This document shows positions 42,618 to 52,722 of a stretch of 64,000 bases of DNA, piece after piece. The position numbers and the translations under genes are program-made. The DNA is from Pseudomonas sp. BN102 (GTDB taxonomy: Bacteria; Pseudomonadota; Gammaproteobacteria; Pseudomonadales; Pseudomonadaceae): assembly GCF_029871245.1 (NCBI RefSeq), contig NZ_SSON01000036.1, positions 38,649-102,648 of the forward strand, read 5' to 3'. The notes beneath the pieces were generated by a model. The model was not told the origin of the DNA and did not search any database. It saw nothing but the letters and a program-made list of their open reading frames with translations. Position 1 is the first letter of the stretch; each line of letters starts with the position of its first letter.

Positions 42618-44294
42618 TCACAGAGAGTGCGAAACCGACAGGCCAACGTAATCCCGATCACGCAGCAGCTGGTCGTAAGAGGTATCGCCATCGTTGAACT
42701 TCGCGTAGTTCAGGCTGACTTGCCAGTTACCCGGATTGCGCACGAAGTTCACATACAAATTCATCGCGCTGGCGTCTCGGGTATAGGTCGAATAGATCGA
42801 TGGCGTGCGGCCATTGCCCAGGGAGCGCTGGTAATAGACTCCCGGCGTCACCGTCCAGCCTGGGATGACGGTGCCGTCATAGGTCAGGCTGAAGTCGACA
42901 TGCAGCCCCGAGGAGCTCTTGTCGCCATGGGCTTTAGGCGGAAACTGCGACAGGTCCTCCACCCAAGTGTTGCCCCCCGCCGCAACCAGTTCACCGTCGT
43001 AGCTGTCATGCAGCCCCGGGTATTTCACCAGCACCAGTTCCGACAGGAAGGTACCCGTGCTGGCCCCGGTGAACTCGAGGAAGTCCGGGGAGTTGGCGTT
43101 GGTCAGGCTGTAGATGCCCGTCAGGTGCCACTGGAATTTCTTGGTGTCCTTCCAGCATTCCCCTCCCCGTCCCGAGCAAGGAGCAGGACCAAATGCAAGA
43201 CCGGGCAAGGGATTGAGCGGTACTGCCTCCTTGGGGCGATAGGACAGCTCGGTGCCCACAGCCCAGTCGCCGATCGGCCCGTTGGCGCTGATGCCGTAAA
43301 GCATGCGGTCTTCCGGGTAGACCCATGTGGGAGCGAAAGTCGCCTGGTTGTAGTTCACCTGCGGCAGCTTGTCGTGATAGCGCATCACGTAGAAGCCGTA
43401 GTTAACGTCGCTATCCTCAGGCTGCCAGCGCACGGAGAGCCCCCATTGACCACTGTCGCGGGCATCCTTGTCGTCGTATCCATAGGCTTCCATGCCTTCG
43501 CCGATCACGTTGTAAGTCGACCAATAGCTGCCCACTGGAGGCAATTCGCTCTTGTTCCAGCCGAACTGGTAATACGCCTCGACGTTCACGCCGTAGCCCA
43601 GCCCCGTGGCGACGCTGAGCATAGGGGCCGGCAGCACGGCTTCCTTGAGCTGAACGCCTGGACTCGAGAGCGCCTGGAAGTCATAGGAGTTGGTGGCATT
43701 GATGCCACCAATCGCGAACAGGCTCTCACCCCAGTTGATAACCTGGTTGCCCAGGCGCGCGCGAACCCGATGGTCGGCCACATCGAAGCTCTTGCTTACC
43801 CACAGGTCGAGCAGGCGCGCCTTGAACTTCAGTTCGTCACGCGCATCATCGGTCAACCCGTCGCTGCCAATATCCGAACCCAAGGCCTGCCGGAACTGAG
43901 TTTCGGCTCCCAACGACCCCGTGGTATCGGTAGCGGCGAAGTCACGCTTCCAGCTACCGCGCGCCATGAAGGTGAAGTCCTCGGGGAACTTCAACACCAA
44001 CTCGTGGACACCTTTGATGTAGTTGGTGAACAGATCGCCCTTGCCATAGTTCAAGTTGCCCTGATCGCCGATACCGGAAACGGTCGGGTCCAGGCAGCCG
44101 CTGGGCGGATTGTGGCCACCCGCACCAGCATTGATCAGATCACACCCCGGGGACTGGGTACGCACCCCCATACCCGCCGAGATAGTTGAGTCAAAAGAGC
44201 CACGGATATTGTCCGTCTCGAAGGTAAACCCCACGGCCAGCGGTGCGGCACACGCAATGGCCAGGCCCGATGCTTGCGAAATTATTCTTTTCAT
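42618..44294 (-). CDS. DUF1302-family outer-membrane beta-barrel protein
   Basis: 558 residues with a signal peptide (MKRIISQASGLAIACAAPLAVG) and FTFETDNIRGSFDSTISAGMG at the mature N-terminus, the DUF1302 hallmark. Alternating amphipathic strands and a terminal DYVGLSVSHSL support a porin-like barrel. It is encoded between DUF1329 and the RND protein, the standard arrangement of this module. It may pass hydrophobic or bulky substrates across the outer membrane. No direct functional evidence can be seen. Confidence 0.88.
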   Translation of the reverse strand: MKRIISQASGLAIACAAPLAVGFTFETDNIRGSFDSTISAGMGVRTQSPGCDLINAGAGGHNPPSGCLDPTVSGIGDQGNLNYGKGDLFTNYIKGVHELVLKFPEDFTFMARGSWKRDFAATDTTGSLGAETQFRQALGSDIGSDGLTDDARDELKFKARLLDLWVSKSFDVADHRVRARLGNQVINWGESLFAIGGINATNSYDFQALSSPGVQLKEAVLPAPMLSVATGLGYGVNVEAYYQFGWNKSELPPVGSYWSTYNVIGEGMEAYGYDDKDARDSGQWGLSVRWQPEDSDVNYGFYVMRYHDKLPQVNYNQATFAPTWVYPEDRMLYGISANGPIGDWAVGTELSYRPKEAVPLNPLPGLAFGPAPCSGRGGECWKDTKKFQWHLTGIYSLTNANSPDFLEFTGASTGTFLSELVLVKYPGLHDSYDGELVAAGGNTWVEDLSQFPPKAHGDKSSSGLHVDFSLTYDGTVIPGWTVTPGVYYQRSLGNGRTPSIYSTYTRDASAMNLYVNFVRNPGNWQVSLNYAKFNDGDTSYDQLLRDRDYVGLSVSHSL

Positions 44295-44314
44295 GTCGGC
44301 ACCCTAATTCGCGG

Positions 44315-45739
44315 TTAGCGCTCGCTGATGGAACGCAGGTTGTCGGACGTGTAGAAGTCGCGCTCCATGCGCGGGTTGTTGCCGCCCTCGGTGATCCAGC
44401 GGTGGTCATCCTTGCCTACGCCAACCGAGGTCATGTCATACAGGTAACGGCCATCGACCAGGTTGTACTGAACCTGGGCCTCCATATCGCAGCTGCCGGT
44501 CTCGTACACCGGAATGGTGAAGCCCTCGCGCACCTTCCAGACCTGCCCCTGCTTGTCATAGTCGACCGCCATCAGGCCGTTCCAGCTGTCCTCGTCGATG
44601 TAGAACACGCGCTTCGGCGCCTGGTGACGCATACCCTGGCGCACGGTGGCCTCGACCACCCAGACGCGGTGCTGCTCGTAGCGGCGGAACTCGGGGGCGA
44701 TGGCGTCGTCCTTGGCGAAGCTCGCGACCTTGGCAGAGGTGTCATAGGCGCCGAAGGAGTTGTAGGGCACGATCAGCTCCTGCTTGCCGACCAGTTTCCA
44801 GTCGAAGCGATCCATCGGGCCGTAGAAGATGTTGGACTCATCAATGGTGTACTGATTGTCCAAGCCGATTTGCGGTGCGTCGTAGGAATAGGCCGGCATG
44901 CGGCGCACACGACGCTGACCCGGGAAGTAATAGAAGGTGGTGGTCTGCTCACCCGCCTTGGTGGTGAGCACACCGGCCTGACCGGCCAGGGAAACCGGAT
45001 CGAAATAGGAGAAATAGGTCGCTGTCTCCATGCCGTCAGTCGAGGAAAACAGCTTGCTGCCCTTCTCTCCCCAGGGCGTGAACATTGTCCAGTCCAGTGA
45101 GGTGTTCAGCCAGTCGCCTCCGGCCTTGCGCGGGGAAATACCGGAGATGGTCTTGGTCATGTGAAAGCCGACGCCGCGGTAGTGCATCTTCATGTTCCAC
45201 ATCACCTGCGCACCGGTAGTGGGCTGCGGGAACGGGATGCCGGGAACGTGGGCTTCTTCCAGGGCAAGACCGCTTGCGTCGAGCTTGGCGAAGCCGACGT
45301 TCTTCCTGGTGTTCTCGGCGACGAAGTCCGGCACGCCACAGCTGCGGCGGGTCGGGTACACGTCCATGCGATAGCCTGGGATCTTCTTGAACAGCTCCAA
45401 TTGCCCGGGCGAAAGCTTGCTCGCGTATTGCGCGACGTTATTTGAGTCGATGCTGAAGAGCGGCTTGTCATCCTTGAACTTCCAGTGCTGGCCGCGCACC
45501 TGGCCGTAGCTCCACCCCAGATCCTGCTGACCTGGCGGCGTCCAGGCTGGAATCACCCCATCGGCGCTCGCGGCAACCTCCCCTCCCAACGGCGTTAGCG
45601 TGGTGCCCAGCAGGGATGCATCGCTCTCCGCAGCCTGAACCGAACAGAAGGCGGCCGATGCCGCCAGCGCTACCAGCAGTTGCCTGACTCCACCTGCGAT
45701 GGAGTTGCCGACATCGGGGCGCTGAATCACGTCTTTCAT
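44315..45739 (-). CDS. DUF1329-family exported protein (LolB-like fold)
   Basis: 474 residues from the ATG at 45739. A signal with hydrophobic core LLVALAASAAFCSVQA is preceded by a charged 18-residue n-region. LGTTLTPLGGEVAASADGVIPAW at the mature N-terminus and the YFPGQRRVRRMPAYSYDAPQ stretch are DUF1329 signatures. It is the promoter-proximal gene of the YCF48/RND/DUF1302/DUF1329 set. Its structure class suggests lipid or hydrophobe binding between membranes, so it may hand substrate from the barrel to the RND pump. Confidence 0.88.
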   Translation of the reverse strand: MKDVIQRPDVGNSIAGGVRQLLVALAASAAFCSVQAAESDASLLGTTLTPLGGEVAASADGVIPAWTPPGQQDLGWSYGQVRGQHWKFKDDKPLFSIDSNNVAQYASKLSPGQLELFKKIPGYRMDVYPTRRSCGVPDFVAENTRKNVGFAKLDASGLALEEAHVPGIPFPQPTTGAQVMWNMKMHYRGVGFHMTKTISGISPRKAGGDWLNTSLDWTMFTPWGEKGSKLFSSTDGMETATYFSYFDPVSLAGQAGVLTTKAGEQTTTFYYFPGQRRVRRMPAYSYDAPQIGLDNQYTIDESNIFYGPMDRFDWKLVGKQELIVPYNSFGAYDTSAKVASFAKDDAIAPEFRRYEQHRVWVVEATVRQGMRHQAPKRVFYIDEDSWNGLMAVDYDKQGQVWKVREGFTIPVYETGSCDMEAQVQYNLVDGRYLYDMTSVGVGKDDHRWITEGGNNPRMERDFYTSDNLRSISER

Positions 45740-45814
45740 TGGGAGGTCCTCATGGGGCTTTAACCGGCGACCGGAGCTTCCTGGAAGGAAGAATCGGGCT
45801 GTGCCAGACTTCTG

Positions 45815-45850
45815 GTCATTCGACTTGATCAAGTGACCAAGTCATTCGAC
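45815..45850. promoter_or_regulatory. Operator-like palindrome and direct repeat between DUF1329 and TetR genes
   Basis: GTCATTCGAC occurs at 45815-45824 and again at 45841-45850, 26 bp apart. Between them ACTTGATCAAGT (45823-45834) is a perfect 12-bp palindrome. The 463-nt divergent gap is otherwise AT-rich (45880-45950) and gene-free. The site lies 76 nt upstream of the DUF1329 start and suits control by the divergent TetR protein. Confidence 0.5.
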
Positions 45851-46202
45851 CAACAGCAAACCATGTGCCAACCAACGTAATGGTTATATTTTCCTTATAT
45901 ATCAGCTACTTATTATTTTTATAACAATTGTAATGTGATACCTGGACACCCAACTATGCACCAACTTGCCTCAGGCGCGCGCACCAACATGTGAATTTAC
46001 GAAACGATTGTTACCTTATTTCTCCAAACAGAAGAAGAGAGACACCGGGTACGAGTTCGACGCCGAATGGCGCTTCCAAAGCATAGGCGCCGTTAACAGA
46101 TACATATCGCTCCATGACGCCGCGAAGTGGCATGGGGTAGCATCCGCGGCGCTGCCCCAACCCGGGCATTGGCGGCATAGCGACAGCAACGGAGAAACGT
46201 TC

Positions 46203-46784
46203 ATGGCCAGAGTGGGCGCTGAACTGCGCAGGCAGGATTTCGTGAAGGCGACGGTCAAGGTGATCGCCGAACATGGCGTGGCCAATGCCACCACACGGCG
46301 AATCGCCGCTGAAGCCGGTTGCCCCCTCGCCTCGTTGCACTATGTATTCCGGACCAAGGACGAGCTCTTCTACGCCGTCTACGAATCGCTCTTCACCCTG
46401 CCCCAGCAGACCCTCGACCAGGTACCTGCCGGAACGACCCCGTCTGAGACGGCAGCGGAGATGCTGCGCCAATTGGTCAACTGGTTCTCAACCAATCCGG
46501 AACTGGCCCGCGCGCAATCCGAACTGTTCTTCTGGACCATGCGCAACCAGCCGGAGATGGCCAGCAAGATCTACTCGGTGGGTGTCGAGGCAACTGAACT
46601 GGCCCTTGAGCGCACCATCGGCAACCGTCTCGACCAAGCGGCGCTCAAGGCCACCAGCCGCACACTCATCCTGCTGTTCGACGGCCTGCTCGTAGCCTGG
46701 ACCGCCCACAGCGACCTCGAGCGCTTGCGGGCGGAAACCGAAACAGCTTGCCGGGCACTAGCCCTACTGGTGGAAGAGCACTGA
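46203..46784 (+). CDS. TetR-family transcriptional regulator
   Basis: 193 residues. HTH: DFVKATVKVIAEHGVANATTRRIAAEAGCPLASLHYVFRTKDEL (12-55). The start at 46203 (MARVGAELRR) follows CGGAG eight bases upstream; a longer reading from 45966 lacks such a site. It diverges from the DUF1329-DUF1302-RND-YCF48 operon and probably represses it. The ligand is presumably the hydrophobic substrate of that system. Confidence 0.9.
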   Translation: MARVGAELRRQDFVKATVKVIAEHGVANATTRRIAAEAGCPLASLHYVFRTKDELFYAVYESLFTLPQQTLDQVPAGTTPSETAAEMLRQLVNWFSTNPELARAQSELFFWTMRNQPEMASKIYSVGVEATELALERTIGNRLDQAALKATSRTLILLFDGLLVAWTAHSDLERLRAETETACRALALLVEEH

Positions 46785-46788
46785 GCCA

Positions 46789-46808
46789 GCCGCCGCGCAA
46801 GCGGCGGC
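46789..46808. terminator. GC-rich hairpin between convergent tetR and oprJ genes
   Basis: GCCGCCGC-GCAA-GCGGCGGC is a perfect 8-bp stem with a GNRA-type tetraloop. It lies 4 nt past the TetR stop and 15 nt past the oprJ stop, so it could serve both strands. No T-run follows, hence the modest confidence. Confidence 0.5.
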
Positions 46809-46823
46809 CCCGTTACCGCAGGA

Positions 46824-48242
46824 TCAGCCCCCCGCACGCGCCTCCCCGTCCCAGCCGCCACCGAGGGCGCGGAACAGGTCGACCAGGGCGATCTGCCGTT
46901 CGGTACTGGTCTCGATCAACGCCAGCTCATTGATGAAGCTGCTGCGTTGGGCATCCAGGTAACGCAGGTGGCTGTCCACTCCCCCCTCGTAACGTGCCCT
47001 GGCGAGCTTCAGGGTCTCGCTGCTGGTATCCGCCAGCGAGCGTCGGGCGGTTTCCTCGCGGCGCAAGGTATCGGTGGCCGCCAGGGCATCGGCCACCTCG
47101 CGGAAGGCGGTCTGGATGCTGCCCTCGTAGACGGCCACGGCGGAGTCCTTGCGTACCTCTGCCAGGCTCAGGTTGGCGCGGTTGCGGCCGGCATCGAATA
47201 GCGGCAGCGTCAGGTTGGGCACGAAACTCCAGCCGCGCGAGCCGCCCTCGAACAGCCCGGACATTTCCGCGCTGGAAGTACCCAGGCTGCCAGTCAGGGT
47301 GATGCGCGGGAAGAACGCCGCGCGCGCCGCGCCAATATCGGCATTGCGTGCCTTCAGGCGGTGCTCGGCGGCGAGGATGTCGGGGCGTCGTACTATCAGT
47401 TCCGAGGCGGTGCCGGAGGCGATGTCCTGCAATACCCGCAGCCTCTCCGCCGACACCGCCGGAATCGTGGCAGCCGCATCCGGTGTGCCCAGCAGCAGCA
47501 CCAGGGCATTGAAGGCCTGCTGCTTCTGCCGCTGGTTGCGCTCCAGTTCGGCGCGGGACTGTTCCACCAGCCCCAGCGCCTCCTGATAGTCCAGCGCGGT
47601 GGCGGCACCGGCGCCACGGCGCTGCTCGATCAGTACGAAGGAATCCTCGCGGCTGGCCAGGGTGCGATGGGTCAGTTCCAGGCGCTGCTGCGCGCCGACA
47701 TGGGTGAGGTAGGCCTGGCAGACCTCGGCCACCAGCGCGATCCGTGCACTGCGCCCCGCCTCTTCGGTCGCCAGATACTGTTCCAGCGCCGCGTCGGTGA
47801 GGCTCTTCACCCGGCCGAACAGGTCCAGCTCGTACTCGGGCAACGCCAGACCGACCTGGTAGCTGCTGGCGACATCCCTCGCACCCGTGCTGGACAGATC
47901 AGCCGGCTGGTGCTGGCGATTCCCCGAGGCGCCGGCGGCAAGGCCCGGCACCCGGTCGGCGCGCTGGATACGGTACTGCGCGCGAGCCTGCTCGATGTCC
48001 AGCAGCGTCTGGCGCAGGGAACGGTTGTTGTCCAGGGCGATGCCCACCAGGCGGCGCAGCTCGGCGTCGATGATGAAGGCCTGCCAGTCGAGGCCGTCGA
48101 CCTCGGCGCCGAACTGATGGCTGGCGGTGTTCCAGGCCTGGGCCACCGGCGCTTCGGGGCGCTCGTAGGTCGGTGCCAGGGAACAGCCGCCGAGGGACAG
48201 GGCGAACACCAGCGCCGAAACGGTAAAGAAGGATTTGCGCAT
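46824..48242 (-). CDS. oprJ: Outer-membrane efflux channel lipoprotein of MexCD system
   Basis: 472 residues. The lipobox LGGC (signal MRKSFFTVSALVFALSLGGC) marks an outer-membrane lipoprotein; the NodT/OprM fold follows with two related halves. Typical segments include DNNRSLRQTLLDIEQARAQY and RPDILAAEHRLKARNADIGAARAAFFP. It completes a tripartite pump with the products of the two upstream genes. ATG at 48242 (GGAG box eight bases upstream) overlaps none of mexD; the gap is 5 nt. Gene order mexC-mexD-oprJ and the NfxB neighbour identify it. Confidence 0.92.
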   Translation of the reverse strand: MRKSFFTVSALVFALSLGGCSLAPTYERPEAPVAQAWNTASHQFGAEVDGLDWQAFIIDAELRRLVGIALDNNRSLRQTLLDIEQARAQYRIQRADRVPGLAAGASGNRQHQPADLSSTGARDVASSYQVGLALPEYELDLFGRVKSLTDAALEQYLATEEAGRSARIALVAEVCQAYLTHVGAQQRLELTHRTLASREDSFVLIEQRRGAGAATALDYQEALGLVEQSRAELERNQRQKQQAFNALVLLLGTPDAAATIPAVSAERLRVLQDIASGTASELIVRRPDILAAEHRLKARNADIGAARAAFFPRITLTGSLGTSSAEMSGLFEGGSRGWSFVPNLTLPLFDAGRNRANLSLAEVRKDSAVAVYEGSIQTAFREVADALAATDTLRREETARRSLADTSSETLKLARARYEGGVDSHLRYLDAQRSSFINELALIETSTERQIALVDLFRALGGGWDGEARAGG

Positions 48243-48247
48243 GGCGA

Positions 48248-51200
48248 TCACTCCAGAGCCTGGGCCGGTTGTTCGACGGGGGCGGGTTTACGGCGCAGCA
48301 GCGACAGCACCCAGACAAAACAGACAGGCACGAAGATCACCCCCAGCAGGGTGGCGCCGAGCATGCCGCCGATCACGCCGGTACCGATGGCGCGCTGGCT
48401 CGCCGCGCCGGCACCCGTGGCCAGGACCAGCGGCACCACGCCGAGGATGAAGGCCAGGGAAGTCATCACGATGGGGCGGAAACGCAGGCGCGCGGCCTCG
48501 ATGGCGGCTTCGCACAGGCTGCGCCCCTGCTCCCGGAGCTCCTTGGCGAACTCGACGATGAGGATCGCGTTCTTCGCCGCGAGACCGATGACGGTGATCA
48601 GGCCCACCTTGAAGTACACATCGTTAGGCAGGCCGGCGACTATCACCGCCAGCACCGCGCCGAGCGCGCCGATCGGCACGATCAGCATCACCGTCAACGG
48701 AATCGACCAACTCTCGTAGAGCGCCACCAGCACCAGGAACACCACCAGGATGGCGAGGGCGAACAGTTGCGACGCCTGACCGCTGGCGACCTTCTCCTGG
48801 TAGGAAAGGCCCGTCCATTCGTAACTGATACCTGCCGGCAGCTGGGCTACCAGGCGCTCCAGCTCGGCCATGGCCTCGCCGGTGCTGACGCCGTACATGG
48901 CGTCTCCGGCGATGCGGATCGACGGATAGCCGTTGTAGCGCACGATCTGTACCGGCCCCTCCTCCCAGTGAGTGCTGACGAAGGCGCTCAGCGGCACCAA
49001 TTGGCCAGCGGCATTGGGCACGTGGAGCCTGAACACGCTTTCCGGTGTCATCCGTGCGCCCTGTTCGGCCTGCACCACCACGCGCTGCTGGCGGCCGGAG
49101 TTGGCGAAGTCGTTGATCACCGCCGAACCGAAGGCGGTGGACAGCGCGCTGCTGATCGACTCGAAGCTCACACCGAGGGCGCGCGCCTTCTCGCGATCGA
49201 TCTCCAGGCGCAATTGCGGGGCTTCCGCCAGGCCCTCCATCATCGCGTAGAGGATCTTCGGGTTGCCGTTGGCCTGGCCGAGCAACTGGTCACGGGCGGC
49301 CAGCAGGGCTTCGCGGCCCAGGCCGCCACGGTCCTGCAGGCGCAGGGCGAAGCCGCCGGAGTTGCCAAGGCCATCGATGGGCGGCGGGGTCACCGCCATG
49401 ATGGCGCCGTCGTCGGGGGAGGCGAAGCGCTCGTTCACCGCGGCCGCTTCCGCCTCGGCCGATTGCTCTTCGCCGCGCAGGGACCAGTCCTTGAATGTGG
49501 GAAAAGCCAGCGCAGCGTTCTCGCCCATGCCGGAGAAGCTGAAGCCCATCACCAGGAAGGACGAAGCGACTGCCTCGCGCGGTTGCAGGAAGCCCTCCAG
49601 CTCCCGGACAGCCGCATCGGTACGCGCGCGCGTGGCGCCCGGCGGCAGCTGGATGTCGACGATGGTGTAGCCCTGGTCCTCCACCGGCAGGAAGGACTCC
49701 GGCAGGCGAAGGTAAAAGAAGCCCAGCAATGCGACCATGCCCAGGTACACCAGCATGAAGCGTCCGGCCCGCTGCACCAGCCCTGAGTTCAGCAATGTGT
49801 AGCGCTCGGTAAGGCGGTCGAAGGCGCGGTTGAACGCACCGAAGAAACCGCGCTTCTCATGGTGGCCCAGGGGGATCGGCTTGAGCAGCGTGGCGCACAG
49901 CGCCGGGGTGAAGGTCAGCGCGAGGAAGCCGGAGAACAGGATCGACACCGCCAGCGACAGGGAGAACTGCTGGTAGATGACGCCAACGGAGCCGGCCATG
50001 AAGGCCAGCGGCAGGAACACCGCCGACAGCACCAGGGTAATACCGACTATGGCGCCGGAGACCTGTCCCATCGCCTTGACCGTGGCCGCCGCCGGCGAAA
50101 GCCCTTCCTCGGCCATGATCCGCTCGACGTTCTCCACCACGACTATGGCGTCGTCCACCAGGATGCCGATGGCCAGCACCATGCCGAACATGGTCATCAT
50201 GTTCACCGAGAAGCCCAGCAGGTGCATCACCGCCAGGGTGCCCAACAGGCACACCGGCACCACGATGGCCGGGATCAGCGTATAGCGCACGTTCTGCAGG
50301 AACAGGAACATCACCAGGAACACCAGCACCATCGCCTCGAACAAGGTGTAGATGACCTTCTCGATGGCCACTTCGACGAAACGCGAGGTGTCGTAGGGAA
50401 CGGAGTACTCCACATCGCTCGGGAAGTTCGCCGAGAGCTCGGCCAGGCGCTGCTTCACCGCCTCGGCGGTCTGGATGGCGTTGGCCCCGGGGGACAGCTG
50501 GATGGCGCCGGCGACGGCCGGCTTGCCATCCAGGCGCGAATCGAAGTTGTAGCTCTCGCTGCCGATTTCCAGGCGCGCGACGTCCGCGAGTTTCACCGTG
50601 GAACCATCGGCGTTGGCACGCAGGACTATGCGGCCGAACTCCTCCGGGCTGTCCAGGGTCCCTTTCACCGCCAGGGTCGCGGTCAGCTCCTGCTGCGCGC
50701 TGCCCGGGGAGCTGCCGAAGCTGCCGGCGGGCACCTGCACGTTCTGCCCGGCGATGGCGCCGCTCACATCATCTATGGACAACCCATAGCCCACCAGCTT
50801 CTGCGGGTCGATCCACACACGCATGGCGGCTTCGGAGGAAAAGAACTGCAGCTTGCCGACGCCGGGCACGCGGCGCAGTTCGTTGTTGATATGGCGCGCG
50901 GCGTAGTCGCCCAACGCCGTGGTGTCGGCGCGCTCGGCGCCTTCCTTGTAGCTGAGCGCGTAGATCAGCAGGAAACCGGCGCTGGTCTGCTCCACCTGGA
51001 TACCCTGGGTGAGCACGGACTGCGGCATGCGCGCCTCGGCTTTCTTCAGGCGGTTCTGCACATCCACCTGGGCCAGTTGCGGGTCGGTGCCCGGCTGGAA
51101 CGTCACCACCACCTCGGCGATGCCGTTGGAGTTGTTGGTCGATTCGAAGTAGAGCAGGTCCTTGGCACCGTTGAGCGACTCTTCGATCACGCTGGTGACC

Positions 51201-51379
51201 GAGTCCACCAGCACCTTCGCCGAGGCGCCCGGGTAGGTGGCGGTGATCGTGATCTGCGGCGGTGCCACGTTGGGATACTGCGCCACCGGCAGCAACGGGA
51301 TGACCAGCAGGCCGGCCAGGGAAATGAACAGCGCCACCACCCAGGCAAAGTTCGGGCGTTTGATGAAGAACAGAGACAT
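48248..51379 (-). CDS. mexD: RND multidrug efflux permease
   Basis: 1043 residues, the MexD length. The proton-relay Asp pair lies in [18 protein letters not shown] (about 401-418), with a matching Lys in the ALTFTP and [13 protein letters not shown] halves of the usual HAE1 plan. The N-terminus [20 protein letters not shown] and long stretches such as [20 protein letters not shown] match MexD of P. aeruginosa from memory. It exports quinolones, fourth-generation cephalosporins, dyes and biocides in that species. The gene lies between mexC and oprJ (27-nt and 5-nt gaps). Confidence 0.94.
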   Translation of the reverse strand: MSLFFIKRPNFAWVVALFISLAGLLVIPLLPVAQYPNVAPPQITITATYPGASAKVLVDSVTSVIEESLNGAKDLLYFESTNNSNGIAEVVVTFQPGTDPQLAQVDVQNRLKKAEARMPQSVLTQGIQVEQTSAGFLLIYALSYKEGAERADTTALGDYAARHINNELRRVPGVGKLQFFSSEAAMRVWIDPQKLVGYGLSIDDVSGAIAGQNVQVPAGSFGSSPGSAQQELTATLAVKGTLDSPEEFGRIVLRANADGSTVKLADVARLEIGSESYNFDSRLDGKPAVAGAIQLSPGANAIQTAEAVKQRLAELSANFPSDVEYSVPYDTSRFVEVAIEKVIYTLFEAMVLVFLVMFLFLQNVRYTLIPAIVVPVCLLGTLAVMHLLGFSVNMMTMFGMVLAIGILVDDAIVVVENVERIMAEEGLSPAAATVKAMGQVSGAIVGITLVLSAVFLPLAFMAGSVGVIYQQFSLSLAVSILFSGFLALTFTPALCATLLKPIPLGHHEKRGFFGAFNRAFDRLTERYTLLNSGLVQRAGRFMLVYLGMVALLGFFYLRLPESFLPVEDQGYTIVDIQLPPGATRARTDAAVRELEGFLQPREAVASSFLVMGFSFSGMGENAALAFPTFKDWSLRGEEQSAEAEAAAVNERFASPDDGAIMAVTPPPIDGLGNSGGFALRLQDRGGLGREALLAARDQLLGQANGNPKILYAMMEGLAEAPQLRLEIDREKARALGVSFESISSALSTAFGSAVINDFANSGRQQRVVVQAEQGARMTPESVFRLHVPNAAGQLVPLSAFVSTHWEEGPVQIVRYNGYPSIRIAGDAMYGVSTGEAMAELERLVAQLPAGISYEWTGLSYQEKVASGQASQLFALAILVVFLVLVALYESWSIPLTVMLIVPIGALGAVLAVIVAGLPNDVYFKVGLITVIGLAAKNAILIVEFAKELREQGRSLCEAAIEAARLRFRPIVMTSLAFILGVVPLVLATGAGAASQRAIGTGVIGGMLGATLLGVIFVPVCFVWVLSLLRRKPAPVEQPAQALE

Positions 51380-51406
51380 TAGGGAATCCTCGCGGCGAAC
51401 ACGGCC

Positions 51407-52555
51407 TTACTGGCGCGCTGCCTGTTGCTCCTGCGCCTGATGCGGCGCGACCCTGGTACCCGGCTGCAAGCCGCTGAGGCCACCGACAATGACCTGGTCG
51501 CCCTGTGCCAGCCCTTCGCTGATCTGCCAGCGCGACCCCTGCATGACGCCGGTCTTCACACTGCGCAGCTCGGCTCGGCCGCCCTCGCCCACCACCAGTA
51601 CCTGGGCACCACCATCGCTGGTGCGCTGCACGGCACGCTGCGGCACCAGGATGGCCTGGTCGTCCATCCCCTGGGGCGCACGCACGCGCACGTACATGCC
51701 CGGCAGCAGGACCCCGTCGGGGTTCGCGAACTTGCCGCGCAGGGAGACCTGGCCGGTACCGGGGTCCACCGCCACGTCGGTGAACAGCAGGGAGCCCTCG
51801 CGCTCGTACTCGGTGCCTTCGACGCGAATCGACAGCGCATTTCCGCCGCTGGTGGCGAGGTTTCCGACCTTGAGCGCTTCACGCAGGCGCAGCACATCCG
51901 CCGCCGGCTGGGTGAAATCCGCATAGACGGGGTCCAACTGCTGGATGCGCGCCATCAGCGTGGCGTCGCCCTGCCCCACCAGCGCCCCCTCGGTCACCAG
52001 CGCACGCCCGATTCGTCCGGAAATCGGCGCGGTGACCGAGGCGTAGCCCAGGTTCAGACGCGCGCTTTCCAGATCAGCCTGGGCCGTGCGGGTTGCCGCC
52101 TGGGCACTGCGCAAGTCTGCAACGGCGCTATCGAAGACCTGCTGGCTTACGGCCTCTACCTTCACCAGCCGCTCGTACCGTTTCACTCGAGCCTGAGCCT
52201 CGGTCAGTACGGCCTTGGCACGCGCCAGCTCGCCTTCGGCGCGAGACACGGCCGCCTTGAGGGGAGCCGGATCGATCTGGAACAGCAGGTCGCCCGCCTT
52301 GACGTCGGCCCCCTCCTCGAACCGCTTCTGCACGACGATGCCGGCCACCCGCGCCCGCACCTCCGCGACACGCACGGGCTCGATCCTGCCCGGCAGTTCG
52401 GAGGTCAGCACCAGCGGCTCGGTGACCACCGTCGACACGGAGACCGGACGCGGCGCCTCGACCGGAGCCACCTGTTCTTCCGCGGGCCCACAACCCACCA
52501 GTGCCACCGACGCCACCAAGGCACCGACCATTCCCGTTACTCGTAAATTGCCCAT
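51407..52555 (-). CDS. mexC: RND efflux periplasmic adaptor (membrane-fusion protein)
   Basis: 382 residues. The lipobox VALVGC at 17-22 anchors it to the inner membrane. A biotinyl-lipoyl-like domain (VAEVRARVAGIVVQKRFEEGADVKAGDLLFQIDP), a coiled-coil hairpin and a beta-barrel domain follow in the order of MexC/AcrA. It links MexD to OprJ. Its promoter faces nfxB across 167 nt containing nested palindromes, so the pump should be repressed by NfxB and induced by membrane-damaging cationic agents, as in P. aeruginosa. Confidence 0.94.
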   Translation of the reverse strand: MGNLRVTGMVGALVASVALVGCGPAEEQVAPVEAPRPVSVSTVVTEPLVLTSELPGRIEPVRVAEVRARVAGIVVQKRFEEGADVKAGDLLFQIDPAPLKAAVSRAEGELARAKAVLTEAQARVKRYERLVKVEAVSQQVFDSAVADLRSAQAATRTAQADLESARLNLGYASVTAPISGRIGRALVTEGALVGQGDATLMARIQQLDPVYADFTQPAADVLRLREALKVGNLATSGGNALSIRVEGTEYEREGSLLFTDVAVDPGTGQVSLRGKFANPDGVLLPGMYVRVRAPQGMDDQAILVPQRAVQRTSDGGAQVLVVGEGGRAELRSVKTGVMQGSRWQISEGLAQGDQVIVGGLSGLQPGTRVAPHQAQEQQAARQ

Positions 52556-52606
52556 GATTCACCCAAGGCTTGATTAAAAACTGGCCAAATGATCCCAGTT
52601 AAAATC

Positions 52607-52640
52607 AAATGAGTCAAATGTGTCTCATTTTGGACATTTG
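52607..52640. promoter_or_regulatory. Nested inverted repeats, probable NfxB operator
   Basis: AAATGAG-N10-CTCATTT (52607-52630) and CAAATGT-N12-ACATTTG (52615-52640) overlap in the AT-rich mexC-nfxB divergent region. Their position suits shared repression of both genes by NfxB. The site is inferred from symmetry and context. Confidence 0.6.
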
Positions 52641-52722
52641 TGATTGAATGCATCACTCCCTTTTGGTGCTAAGGGCTTTTCTGCACAATGCGCGCAACCG
52701 AAAACCGAACCGAGGCCCACAG

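Noticed and set aside
49859..51382. 507-codon open frame opposite mexD (and similar long frames opposite the RND gene at 41056-42540 and opposite the aldehyde dehydrogenase at 325-1389)
   Set aside because: They are antisense shadows produced by high-GC codon bias: low complexity, rich in His/Gln/Gly, without ribosome sites or recognisable domains, and fully covered by real genes.
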